A stretch of 43,577 nt of DNA from Bacillota bacterium (GTDB lineage: Bacteria > Actinomycetota > Aquicultoria > Aquicultorales > Aquicultoraceae). The notes under the pieces were generated by a model, which made no database searches, was not told the origin of the DNA, and was given only the letters and a program-made list of their open reading frames with translations. Location: contig JAIMBH010000019.1 in assembly GCA_023511485.1 (NCBI GenBank), forward strand, positions 1 to 43,577. The letters are read 5' to 3'. This document shows, piece after piece, positions 1 through 6,699 of this stretch (its first letter is position 1; every line of letters begins with the position of its first letter). Both the position numbers and the translations under genes were made by a program.

Positions 1-147
1 ACTTAAGACGGTTGTCGGTTTTGACGGGTTGATCGGATAAAGATCGAGCAAAAGAATGCCGCTTGAGCAAAAATTGCGGCTTAAGCGGTATAGGATATGG
101 TTCTTTTGTAAGGGTATTTTTCAGGGGGAACTAGTTAGTTAAGTATT
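1..147. other. intergenic margin downstream of the toxin gene
   Basis: No coding region is supported here. An imperfect inverted repeat (arms 59-67 and 80-88, eight of nine positions complementary, loop about 12 nt) lies beyond the 3' end of the minus-strand toxin gene and could form a hairpin in its transcript. No T-run follows it in the minus direction, so I do not call it a terminator. Confidence 0.3.
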
Positions 148-570
148 TCAAGACCTTAACTGCTTTATAAACTCACGAGGCGTAATTATTTGAATTCTTT
201 GATAAGTGCCGATTTGAAGTAAATGGTTATCCCCAGAGATAATAAAGTCCGCTTTTCCTTCAACCGCACAGGCTAAAAATATATTATCCGAAGGGTCTTC
301 GGTAATAACATCTAGTTTTAGCTCACCAGGTGTTCTTTGTGAATATTTGCTAAGAAGTAGTAATGACTTCTCGATCTTTTCATCTGTTAGGGAAAAGGCA
401 GTTTTAATTTTGGGGTAATTTAAGACCTTGCTTACCTCGGCAATAATCTCATCCGAAACAAGCAGGATAAATTTGCGATTACGCCAAGCTTCAAGTATCT
501 CAAAAGGAGCACCTGAGCTTGAGATGGTTCCGCTTACAAAAACATTGGTATCTAAGCATGCCTTAATCAT
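148..570 (-). CDS. PIN-domain ribonuclease toxin of a type II toxin-antitoxin pair
   Basis: A 140-residue protein with the layout of the COG1569-type PIN toxins. The PIN fold is a Mg2+-dependent RNase fold that uses a cluster of acidic residues. Visible here are D7 in the opening DTNVFVSG motif, E41/E45 in the EIIAEV helix, D92/D95 in DPSDN, and D114 in SGDNHL, so all four acidic positions are intact. The start codon overlaps the upstream antitoxin stop as ATGA (567-570), the usual translationally coupled antitoxin-then-toxin order. In the cell it would cleave RNA when freed from the antitoxin; the target cannot be predicted from sequence. Family call is firm, toxicity is inferred from family and context. 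Confidence 0.9.
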   Translation of the reverse strand: MIKACLDTNVFVSGTISSSGAPFEILEAWRNRKFILLVSDEIIAEVSKVLNYPKIKTAFSLTDEKIEKSLLLLSKYSQRTPGELKLDVITEDPSDNIFLACAVEGKADFIISGDNHLLQIGTYQRIQIITPREFIKQLRS

Positions 571-848
571 GCTTTACCTTTTCTGATCTCAGAGATAGCC
601 GATTCAACAGCAGCCTCTACTTCTTCTGGTTTGACACCTTGATTAGCAGCCCTAATCTTATCTAGAATTTCAAAATCCTTCTCCCGTTGCTGCTTAAACT
701 CTTGAAATTCGGCATATGAGATTATAGCTACCATTGGTTTGCCAGCCCGTTCAACAATAATCTCATCGCCTCTATAGTGGGCTTCTTCCATAAGCCTGCC
801 AAAATTCTTCCGGGCTGTCATCGCATTTTCTCTTTTTTCCACTTGCAT
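567..848 (-). CDS. Phd/YefM-family antitoxin
   Basis: A 93-residue protein. Residues 7-50 match the Phd/YefM DNA-binding N-terminal fold (ARKNFGRLMEEA, then IIVERAGKPMVAIISYAEF), followed by a charged helical tail that in this family wraps the toxin. A strong Shine-Dalgarno sequence (complement of cacctcct, 851-858) fixes the ATG at 848. It is the first gene of a two-gene operon with the PIN toxin and overlaps it by 4 nt. The promoter is embedded in a perfect 15-bp palindrome, which fits the autorepression typical of this family. Phd-type antitoxins more often pair with Doc or RelE toxins, but Phd-PIN pairs are well known. Confidence 0.88.
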   Translation of the reverse strand: MQVEKRENAMTARKNFGRLMEEAHYRGDEIIVERAGKPMVAIISYAEFQEFKQQREKDFEILDKIRAANQGVKPEEVEAAVESAISEIRKGKA

Positions 849-868
849 AACACCTCCTCTAGTTATTA

Positions 869-901
869 CGGTTATTATAACCGATATAATTATACCATCA
901 A
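869..901 (-). promoter_or_regulatory. toxin-antitoxin promoter overlapping a palindromic operator
   Basis: Reading the minus strand, a -35 TTGATG (896-901) and a -10 TATAAT (874-879) are separated by 16 bp. The -10 hexamer lies inside a perfect 15-bp palindrome, CGGTTATTATAACCG (869-883), so a dimeric repressor bound there would block RNA polymerase. A second TATAAT is present at 889-894 but lacks a good -35. The antitoxin encoded just downstream is the natural candidate repressor; that link is inference. Confidence 0.7.
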
Positions 902-1001
902 GGACATTTTTTTCTAAAATGTTTTAGTGGTTGGTAGATTCTTGGTTACGTTACTGCTGCGTCTCAAAACTGCCCAAATTTTCAGAAGGCCCTCGGTAAT
1001 A

Positions 1002-1043
1002 GGTACTGCAATGCCTATGGTTATTCATTGCTGTACCCCATAG
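1002..1043. other. hairpin with potential H-type pseudoknot
   Basis: Arms 1002-1013 and 1026-1037 pair over 12 bp with one mismatch. The loop sequence ctatgg (1015-1020) is exactly complementary to ccatag (1038-1043) directly after the stem, which would form a 6-bp pseudoknot. No open reading frame covers it. It may belong with the folded element at 1082-1210. No RNA family is recognised and no promoter is evident, so whether it is transcribed is unknown. Confidence 0.4.
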
Positions 1044-1081
1044 CAATACCTTTTATAAGACCTTGTGAGAGTAAGAGATGA

Positions 1082-1210
1082 AAGAATTCGGGGGTAGCTG
1101 CTGTTCGGGACATCGAACCCACTCACAGCAGACAACGTCGGGGCTCAAATCCGCAACACTGGTTTGACGCGGCTTTGAACCTCGACGTTGCAAAGACCCC
1201 CCGAATTCTT
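1082..1210. other. 129-bp folded element closed by a perfect 13-bp stem (three-way junction)
   Basis: The ends 1082-1094 and 1198-1210 are perfect 13-bp inverted repeats containing GAATTC plus a G5/C5 run. Inside are two further helices. The first is 1098-1102 with 1127-1131, extended by 1103-1107 with 1114-1118. The second is a long arm, 1133-1140 with 1183-1190, continuing through 1141-1143/1180-1182, 1145-1149/1174-1178 and 1151-1154/1169-1172. The whole unit folds as a closed three-way junction. It lies upstream of the predicted promoter of the next gene, so it is not obviously its leader. It could be a structured RNA gene or a small mobile or replication-related DNA element. No target-site duplication is visible at its ends. 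Confidence 0.5.
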
Positions 1211-1233
1211 AGGAATCGTGAAATCTAATAGTG

Positions 1234-1262
1234 TTTAAAATAAGCGATTACTAGCTTATAAT
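1234..1262 (+). promoter_or_regulatory. putative promoter of the MFS transporter gene
   Basis: A -35-like TTTAAA (1234-1239), a 17-bp spacer and a perfect -10 TATAAT (1257-1262) lie about 25 bp before the GTG start. Transcription would begin near 1269 and give a leader of roughly 20 nt, so the folded element at 1082-1210 would not be in this transcript. Confidence 0.55.
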
Positions 1263-1287
1263 TTAAGCATATTATTAACGTGAGGTA

Positions 1288-2508
1288 GTGGTGGATAGCA
1301 AATCCAACCCAAGTCTTTGGAAAAATAAAACATTCGTAAAAATGTTTCTATCCTTTACGGTCACCAACTTAGGCGACTGGATTGATTATTTTGCGATCCT
1401 GCTAATCTTTGCTTACAAGTGGCATGCAAGCCCTTTTTTCATGGGTATCCTAATTGTTATTTATATGGGCCCCGGTGTTCTTTTTGGCCAAATTGCAGGG
1501 GTATTAGCTGATCGATTTAACAAATTAAGGCTCATGATTACCTCGGATTTGGTTTCAGGTATTCTTACGCTTTTACTTATCTTTGCTCCAAGCCTGCTTT
1601 GGGCGACTATACTTTTACTTATTAGATCAACTTTAGCTTCTCAAAGTGATGCGACTCAACAAGCTCTTGTAAGGCATGTTGTTGATGAAGAACTTCTATT
1701 GAAGGCCACGACTACAAATGCCATCGTCTTTCAACTAGCCAAAGTCGTTGGGCCTCTTATTGGAGCTTTGATTGTGACAATTCTTAACCCTCAAATATGT
1801 TTGCTTGTAAATGGCATTAGCTTCTTTGCGTCTGCCTTGATCTTATTTTCAATCAGACTACCTGGGAAAACAATCTCTCATCGTGAAGATGAATCTCAGA
1901 AGAGTATAGTTAAGGGCTGGCAAGAGGGTTGGAAAACAGTTATTACTAGTCGAATCATTGTTATTCCTATGATCACATTTCTGATTGGGCTATTTTTGGT
2001 GATGGTTGCCGAAGGACAAACTGTGGTGTTACTCCGTCTTGAAGCTCCATCAAACCCATCACTCCTAGGGCAAATAATGGGAATCAGCGGGGTTGGGTCA
2101 ATAATCGGTATTATTTTTATCAACATGAAAAAAGTCATTAAGTATGGTTGGCTAATTGGTAGCGGTGCTGTCTTACTTGGCCTCGGCTATTTGGGACTAG
2201 GCTTATACAAAAGCGATATTTCGGTTATATGGCTACACTTGGCAGCAATTTTACAGGGACTGGGAGTTGGCATAGTCTGGGCAACCTATAATTACTTGCT
2301 GCAAAAGGAATCATCAAAGCATCTAATAGGCCGGGTTATGGGAATCAATAACTCAATGCAAAGTGCCATGCAGATCATCGGGCCATTTTTAGGCGGAGTT
2401 TTTGTAACCCTTCTGGGGGTCCATCATATCTTTCAATCTATGGGAATATTGGTTTCAGTGCTAGGATTGGCTATTCTAACTTTTCAAAAGTTTCTTTTTG
2501 CTTTGTAA
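1288..2508 (+). CDS. major facilitator superfamily transporter (MFS_3-type)
   Basis: A 406-residue, very hydrophobic protein with the length and spacing of a 12-helix MFS carrier. The opening TNLGDWIDYFAILL and the cytoplasmic loop-2 segment GVLADRFNKLRLM (the MFS G-x-LaDRxGRr signature region) are clear. A second-half repeat contains ATYNYLLQKESSKHLIGRVMG, typical of the enterobactin/macrolide-exporter-like MFS_3 group. It would act in the cytoplasmic membrane as a proton-driven exporter; the substrate cannot be read from sequence. Translation begins at GTG 1288 (or the next codon, also GTG) after a GAGG at 1282-1285. It appears to be a single-gene unit with its own promoter. Confidence 0.85.
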   Translation: MVDSKSNPSLWKNKTFVKMFLSFTVTNLGDWIDYFAILLIFAYKWHASPFFMGILIVIYMGPGVLFGQIAGVLADRFNKLRLMITSDLVSGILTLLLIFAPSLLWATILLLIRSTLASQSDATQQALVRHVVDEELLLKATTTNAIVFQLAKVVGPLIGALIVTILNPQICLLVNGISFFASALILFSIRLPGKTISHREDESQKSIVKGWQEGWKTVITSRIIVIPMITFLIGLFLVMVAEGQTVVLLRLEAPSNPSLLGQIMGISGVGSIIGIIFINMKKVIKYGWLIGSGAVLLGLGYLGLGLYKSDISVIWLHLAAILQGLGVGIVWATYNYLLQKESSKHLIGRVMGINNSMQSAMQIIGPFLGGVFVTLLGVHHIFQSMGILVSVLGLAILTFQKFLFAL

Positions 2509-2643
2509 CCTTCGTTTGGTAGTAGATTAGAAATAACCGATTATTCTGGACGCTAAGATATTTCTTTTATCTATCGGTAAAAAGGAAGCCATGATAAAAA
2601 ATGACAGCAAAGCTGTTCACACATTTAAAAGACGGCATTTACC

Positions 2644-3194
2644 ATGTTCAGTTTAGAATTTCACCTTGGCCTTTTTAATGGTTGGTGGTTTATAGTCATA
2701 ATCGGTATAATCAACATTGCATTGATGGTAACATACCCATCGCACTATACCAAAAGGCTTTTTAATCTACCTGATGTCAAGAATGAAAGACTGCTCAGCA
2801 TCATTTATGCCGCACTACTGAACCTGACTATGCTCTACACTGTTTTTGTTTCCATTAAATTCGGCACATTCTTTTCCTAGGATTGGCAATTTTTATTTTG
2901 GTTTCTGTCTTATTTATTATTACAATGCACAACTATGCAACTACTCCCTCAGACAGGCCGGTTGTCAAAGGCGTATACAAATTCACACGCAATCCTCAGC
3001 AGTTGCTTGTGGCTTTAATGCTGATCGGAATAGCTTCTATTACTGAATCAGTCTTTATAGTGATTTCGTGCATCCTCCAACTCCTTTTGATGTATCCCAC
3101 CTTTATTTCACAGGAGCGCTTTTGCATTGATAAATATGGTCAGGAATACGAGGAATACATGAAAAGGACACCTAGACATTTCTGGAAAATATAG
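2644..3194 (+). pseudogene. isoprenylcysteine/phospholipid-type membrane methyltransferase, split by a one-base frameshift
   Basis: Two adjacent reading frames (2644-2880 and 2883-3194) together make one ~183-residue membrane methyltransferase of the ICMT/PEMT-like superfamily. The first part carries the N-terminal transmembrane helices. The second carries the conserved core (KGVYKFTRNPQQL, then ISQERFCIDKYGQEYEEYMKRTPR), which in the family binds S-adenosylmethionine and the lipid-like substrate. The frames differ by +2. Adding one T to the tttt run at 2872-2875 removes the stop and gives a continuous hydrophobic helix across the junction. So this is either a recent single-base loss or a homopolymer assembly error. 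The rest of the sequence is undamaged, which argues for a very recent event or an error. Confidence 0.75.
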
Positions 3195-3285
3195 TCTTGA
3201 TATAAAACAACATTCGTTGAAAAGATAAGTGACGCACAGTATAGTGAGGAGAGCAATCTGCTGAAATTTGATTGGAGCATACTAA

Positions 3286-4017
3286 ATGGAACAATTCGGC
3301 GAAGTCTGGAAAACAAAGGAACTTTCAAAGGTATTCCTAGAGGGTGTCAGGTCATCTTTACCACTTGCTAGCGAGCAAATTGATATTATGCTAAGAATTA
3401 TCCAGACAGAAATGCCTAATATTAATCGCTTTTTAGATTTGGGTTGTGGGGATGGAGTCTTGGGTCGTGCAATTATGGCTCAATATCCTAATGCCGGGGG
3501 CGTTTTCTTGGATCTCTCTGAACCTATGCTCAATACAGCTAAGCAAAAAATCGGAGAGCGAAGTAATGCCTGCTTTGTCCTTCAAGATTTCAGCAACGAA
3601 GACTGGGTTCATGCGGTAGAGAACAAAGCTCCTTTTGATGTTATTGTATCCGGCTTTGCTATTCACCATCAGCCAGATATAAGAAAGAAAGCTCTCTATC
3701 AAGAGATATTTGATCTTTTAAGACCAGGAGGCCTATTTTTGCATCTTGAGCACGTTGCATCAGCCTCTAAATGGGTCAGCTCTATTAGTGATGAGTTATT
3801 CGTTGATTCGTTGTACTCATTTCATAAACAAGCTGGTAGCACTAAAACGAGAGCAGAAATAGCTGACAAGTTTTTTTATAGACCAGATAAAGCATCCAAT
3901 ATATTGGCTCCAGTGGAAGTGCAATGCGAGTGGTTAAAGGAATCAGGTTTCATTAATGTGGATTGCTTCTTCAAAGTCTTCGAAGTTGCACTTTTTGGCG
4001 GAATGAAGCCAAATTAG
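3286..4017 (+). CDS. class I SAM-dependent methyltransferase
   Basis: A 243-residue soluble protein with the Rossmann-fold methyltransferase motifs in order. Motif I is FLDLGCGDGVLGRA (about residues 46-59), which binds S-adenosylmethionine. An acidic residue at the end of strand 2 lies in GVFLDLSEPM. Motif IV-like VIVSGFAIHH and motif post-I LLRPGGLFLHLEHV follow. The Methyltransf_11/25 type covers small-molecule, quinone and tRNA enzymes, and nothing here picks the substrate. A GGAG at 3273-3277 sits 8 nt before the ATG. It follows the broken membrane methyltransferase by about 90 bp and may share its transcript. Confidence 0.85.
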   Translation: MEQFGEVWKTKELSKVFLEGVRSSLPLASEQIDIMLRIIQTEMPNINRFLDLGCGDGVLGRAIMAQYPNAGGVFLDLSEPMLNTAKQKIGERSNACFVLQDFSNEDWVHAVENKAPFDVIVSGFAIHHQPDIRKKALYQEIFDLLRPGGLFLHLEHVASASKWVSSISDELFVDSLYSFHKQAGSTKTRAEIADKFFYRPDKASNILAPVEVQCEWLKESGFINVDCFFKVFEVALFGGMKPN

Positions 4018-4378
4018 TATTGACCTAGCGTTTTTATTCTTGAATCTGCCTTATTTGCTAAATTTGCTTGTAAGAATGAGGCAATTTATAAATCTCGACT
4101 TTTCTAACTAAATTTGATATAGTATCAACGCAGTTCAGAGATGAACTTGGCGAGTTTTTCTGGTAGCTTGAAGTTTGAATAATGTCCACTCAGGACACTA
4201 AATCGCCCTTAGGGTTGATTTGGTCCGAGAATCGAGAACGAAAAATCGAAAATAGATTGGATTGTTGAGGGAAAAGTTAGAAATATGATGGTCATTTAAC
4301 TTAAACCATTTTCGATTCGGTTGATTATTGATTGTCGATTCTTGAGACTATGTTTGAGGTTTAAGTGTTTCCTAAAGT
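4018..4378. other. AT-rich intergenic stretch before tRNA genes
   Basis: No gene seen. It contains an imperfect stem at 4182-4194 (gtcc/ggac) and a near-palindrome around 4198-4222. Two patches are built from related words: cga-aa-tcgaaa-type around 4228-4258 and gatt-gattg-cgatt-type around 4310-4345. They resemble the self-similar intergenic words elsewhere in the window. No convincing promoter or terminator is visible for the flanking genes. Confidence 0.4.
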
Positions 4379-4454
4379 GCGGACGTAACTCAGTTGGTAG
4401 AGTCACAGCCTTCCAAGCTGTTGGTCGCGGGTTCGAGTCCCGTCGTCCGCTCCA
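4379..4454 (+). tRNA. tRNA-Gly (anticodon TCC)
   Basis: The acceptor stem gcggacg (4379-4385) pairs with cgtccgc (4444-4450). The anticodon stem is 4405-4409/4417-4421 with loop cttccaa, placing TCC at 4412-4414, and the T arm has gggttcgagtccc. Discriminator T4451 is followed by an encoded CCA (4452-4454). It reads GGA and, by wobble, GGG codons. Confidence 0.95.
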
Positions 4455-4468
4455 TTTATTTTGATTTT

Positions 4469-4542
4469 GCGCCCGTAGCTCAGCTGGACAGAGCATCGGA
4501 CTTCTAATCCGGGGGTCACAGGTTCGAATCCTGTCGGGCGTG
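4469..4542 (+). tRNA. tRNA-Arg (anticodon TCT)
   Basis: The acceptor gcgcccg (4469-4475) pairs with cgggcgt (4535-4541), with a G-T at the first pair. The anticodon loop cttctaa gives TCT, and the T arm is caggttcgaatcctg. After discriminator G4542 the genome reads CCG, so the CCA end must be added or repaired enzymatically, unlike the neighbouring tRNA-Gly. The two tRNAs are 14 nt apart and probably co-transcribed. Confidence 0.93.
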
Positions 4543-4560
4543 CCGTACGTGCCATATAAG

Positions 4561-4594
4561 GCACTATAGCCTATGTTAGCTATAGTGCTTTTTT
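4561..4594 (+). terminator. rho-independent terminator of the tRNA-Gly/Arg unit
   Basis: A perfect 10-bp stem (gcactatagc 4561-4570 with gctatagtgc 4579-4588), an 8-nt loop and a run of six T (4589-4594), directly after tRNA-Arg. Confidence 0.9.
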
Positions 4595-4612
4595 ATTGCT
4601 AAAATAAAAAGG

Positions 4613-4645
4613 TTATGCGCATAAACACGAACAAATTTATTCGTG
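4613..4645 (+). promoter_or_regulatory. two palindromes upstream of the PC4-like gene
   Basis: A perfect 12-bp palindrome TTATGCGCATAA (4613-4624) is followed by an inverted repeat CACGAA (4626-4631)/TTCGTG (4640-4645). Both lie within about 55 bp of the start codon at 4666 and just after the tRNA terminator, where the promoter of the small gene should be. They could be operator sites, possibly for the DNA-binding product itself (inference). Confidence 0.4.
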
Positions 4646-4665
4646 GGGAAGAATGGAGGCTAAAT

Positions 4666-4884
4666 ATGGCGAAGGAATTTGATATCCAGCGAAATGAAAG
4701 AGAAATAGTTCGAGTTGCCTTAAGTGAATTTAGTGGGCGTGAGTTCATCGATATAAGGATATTCTATAGAGATGAGGCCACTGGGGAGTATAGACCTACT
4801 AAGAAAGGCGTAACTCTTTCAAAGGATCTATATGCTGAGCTCAAGAAAGCAGTTGACGATCTTGGGCAAGTAATAAGTAGTTAA
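4666..4884 (+). CDS. PC4-like (transcriptional coactivator p15) ssDNA-binding protein
   Basis: A 72-residue protein matching the bacterial PC4 domain. A beta-rich core runs through IVRVALSEFSGREFIDIRIFYRDE, then the signature GEYRPTKKGVTLSKDLYAELKKAVDDL, where the turn PTKKG and the closing helix are diagnostic. PC4 proteins dimerise and bind single-stranded or melted DNA, and bacterial members are thought to act on transcription or recombination. The ATG at 4666 is chosen over a more upstream start at 4615 because a perfect GGAGG (4655-4659) sits 6 nt before it, and the extra 17 residues would overlap the palindromes. Monocistronic, followed by a hairpin. Confidence 0.85.
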   Translation: MAKEFDIQRNEREIVRVALSEFSGREFIDIRIFYRDEATGEYRPTKKGVTLSKDLYAELKKAVDDLGQVISS

Positions 4885-4916
4885 CTTTCTAATCGAGAAT
4901 ATAGTATTTAAGTAAA

Positions 4917-4959
4917 AGGGGCTCTTTGCTTGGATATGGTAGGGCCCCTAAAGTTTTTT
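4917..4959 (+). terminator. probable terminator after the PC4-like gene
   Basis: A 6-bp GC-rich stem (aggggc 4917-4922 with gcccct 4944-4949), a 21-nt loop, then four bases and a T6 run (4954-4959). The large loop and the gap before the T-run make it weaker than the other terminators here. Confidence 0.5.
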
Positions 4960-5024
4960 GGCCGTTAGACGATAAATTAAGCGATTTAATAATAATTAAG
5001 GGAAACCGGACGCCGTAGTATAAA

Positions 5025-5816
5025 ATGAAGCTAGATACGAAGCAGAAGAAAATCATCGATCGCATTAAAGATATCGTTGAGGCGGGTATCACTGGAAAGC
5101 GCTTGCCAAAGGTTAAAATCCCCCAATCTAGTGAGCTTTATGAGCTTGCGTTGGCTGTTGGTAGGCTTGCCGAGCGTTACCAAATGGCTCGCGAGACAAT
5201 TCATATGTTAAACCAGCAGCTCAACCGGAATAACGCTTTTGCTATAACAGCGCTTATTGAGGCTCTTGATGCAAAGGACCCGTACACACGGGGTCACTCC
5301 GAGAGGGTATCCATATATTCACTACTGCTTGCCGAGCGCCTTGATTTATCAAGCGACGAGATAGAAAGTATCCACATAGCGTCTTATCTGCATGATATCG
5401 GCAAAATCGGCATCAGGGAGGATATCCTAAATAAGCCAGATAAACTTACCATGGAAGAATATGAGCAGGTTAAAAACCATGCCGCTATCTCAAGCCAGAT
5501 CGTCTCCAGACTGCCCGGGCTTGCCCATATATGCGATATCGTAAGGCATCACCATGAGAGGCATGACGGCGCCGGATATCCTGATGGATTAAAGGGCGGT
5601 GATATACCGCTTGGAGCAAGGATTCTGGCGATTGCAGATGCATTTGATGCCATGACCTCAAACCGCCCCTATAAAGACGCATTTGAGCCTAAAGATGCAC
5701 TACAAGAGATCAAAAAATGTGCAGGCGGCCAATTCGACCCTGAATTGGCTGATACTTTCGTGGAAGCATATAGCAAGACCTACGGACGGCGTATACCCTA
5801 TATTAATGCCTCTTAA
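5025..5816 (+). CDS. HD-GYP domain protein, probable cyclic-di-GMP phosphodiesterase
   Basis: A 263-residue cytosolic protein. Residues 1-70 are charged and helical, without a recognisable sensor domain. From ~70 a complete HD-GYP domain follows: H91 in RGHSERV, the HD pair H123-D124 in LHDIGKIG, H152, HHH near 175-177, DGAGYP (181-186, the GYP variant) and D205 in ADAFDAM. HD-GYP enzymes hydrolyse cyclic-di-GMP (some members other cyclic dinucleotides) to 5'-GMP/pGpG, using two or three metal ions. All metal ligands I can place are present, so activity is likely. No receiver or PAS domain is attached. The gene ends exactly where the convergent minus-strand gene ends (5816/5817). No strong Shine-Dalgarno is seen, so the start is less certain. 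Confidence 0.85.
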   Translation: MKLDTKQKKIIDRIKDIVEAGITGKRLPKVKIPQSSELYELALAVGRLAERYQMARETIHMLNQQLNRNNAFAITALIEALDAKDPYTRGHSERVSIYSLLLAERLDLSSDEIESIHIASYLHDIGKIGIREDILNKPDKLTMEEYEQVKNHAAISSQIVSRLPGLAHICDIVRHHHERHDGAGYPDGLKGGDIPLGARILAIADAFDAMTSNRPYKDAFEPKDALQEIKKCAGGQFDPELADTFVEAYSKTYGRRIPYINAS

Positions 5817-6698
5817 CTAAGATATTTTACCGGCTCCTCCAATTGAGATAGCCAACAGTACAAATCCAAAGAACACTATCGAGACTAAAATGATGAAAGC
5901 AATGACCGGTATAAAATAGACCAGGGTAGCTTTGCCAGTTGACAGTCTGTAGTTTTCGCGAATCACAATGATATCTAAGACGATGACCCAGATGGCAAAT
6001 GCCTGTGAGACCAGCGCAAATATTATCATAGATATGAAAAAGGTGGGGAAGCTACCGGTTCTGCCCCCAAATAGGACAATCAAAGAAAATGGGACGGCAA
6101 ACAACCTGGGGAAACTGGCAAAACTAAGTGTGCTTATTAAGCTACCGTAACTACCGTCACCTTTAAATAGCTTAGCGAGGCCGTGATATATCCCACTTAT
6201 GATTGCCAAGCCAGCAATCGCTAAAAAAGGTGCCACAATAAGCGGCATGATTATACTTAAGCGCGAGAATATATCTGCCTCGCCGGTGCTATCTGGCATT
6301 AGTTTAAACAGGTAGTATTGGCTAGGGATGCTCGCGATTGAAGTGATCCAGGCTACTGCGATAAAAAGGGCAATTCCCTGGGCTATCAGCCGGGTCTTAG
6401 CAATGTAGCGCAGGGTAGGCACGGGTTTTGCAATGACGCCGTAGAGTAGATCTACAAAATCTCTTTTTTCCGGCTCGGTTTGGGCAGAGTCCCCGCTGGA
6501 ATCATCCGCTATATTATCTGAAGGATCTGCTATATTACCTGGAATATCTTGCTGTGCATTATTGCTGGTTTTGGTACCAGTCTGACGCGTTGTTCTCTTA
6601 AGCTTTGTATCTTCCGGTTTTGTGTTGCTAGCTTTAGTTCTTCTACTAGTGCTTTTACCTACTGATTCTAGTGCTTCATCTGTTTGATCATTTGGCAT
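5817..6698 (-). CDS. Yip1-domain-like membrane protein with a disordered N-terminal tail
   Basis: About 293 residues. The first ~85 are low-complexity and rich in S, T, K, D and N, hence probably disordered and cytosolic. The rest has five or so hydrophobic helices in the arrangement of the Yip1 family (PF04893-like): FVDLLYGVIAKPVPTLRYIAK leads into the first helix, and a conserved-looking GIYHGLAKLFKGDGSYGSLISTLSFASFP loop separates the helices. Function in bacteria is unknown; Yip1 homologs in eukaryotes act at membranes. The start at 6698 is chosen because GGAGG (complement of 6707-6711) precedes it by 8 nt and it begins 1 bp after the sppA stop. A longer version starting at 6737 would overlap sppA by 38 bp. 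Translated with sppA. Confidence 0.7.
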   Translation of the reverse strand: MPNDQTDEALESVGKSTSRRTKASNTKPEDTKLKRTTRQTGTKTSNNAQQDIPGNIADPSDNIADDSSGDSAQTEPEKRDFVDLLYGVIAKPVPTLRYIAKTRLIAQGIALFIAVAWITSIASIPSQYYLFKLMPDSTGEADIFSRLSIIMPLIVAPFLAIAGLAIISGIYHGLAKLFKGDGSYGSLISTLSFASFPRLFAVPFSLIVLFGGRTGSFPTFFISMIIFALVSQAFAIWVIVLDIIVIRENYRLSTGKATLVYFIPVIAFIILVSIVFFGFVLLAISIGGAGKIS

Positions 6699-6699
6699 T

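Noticed and set aside
1082-1210. MITE or insertion sequence with 13-bp terminal repeats
   Set aside because: No flanking target duplication, and the internal sequence is itself fully structured; kept as an unassigned folded element.
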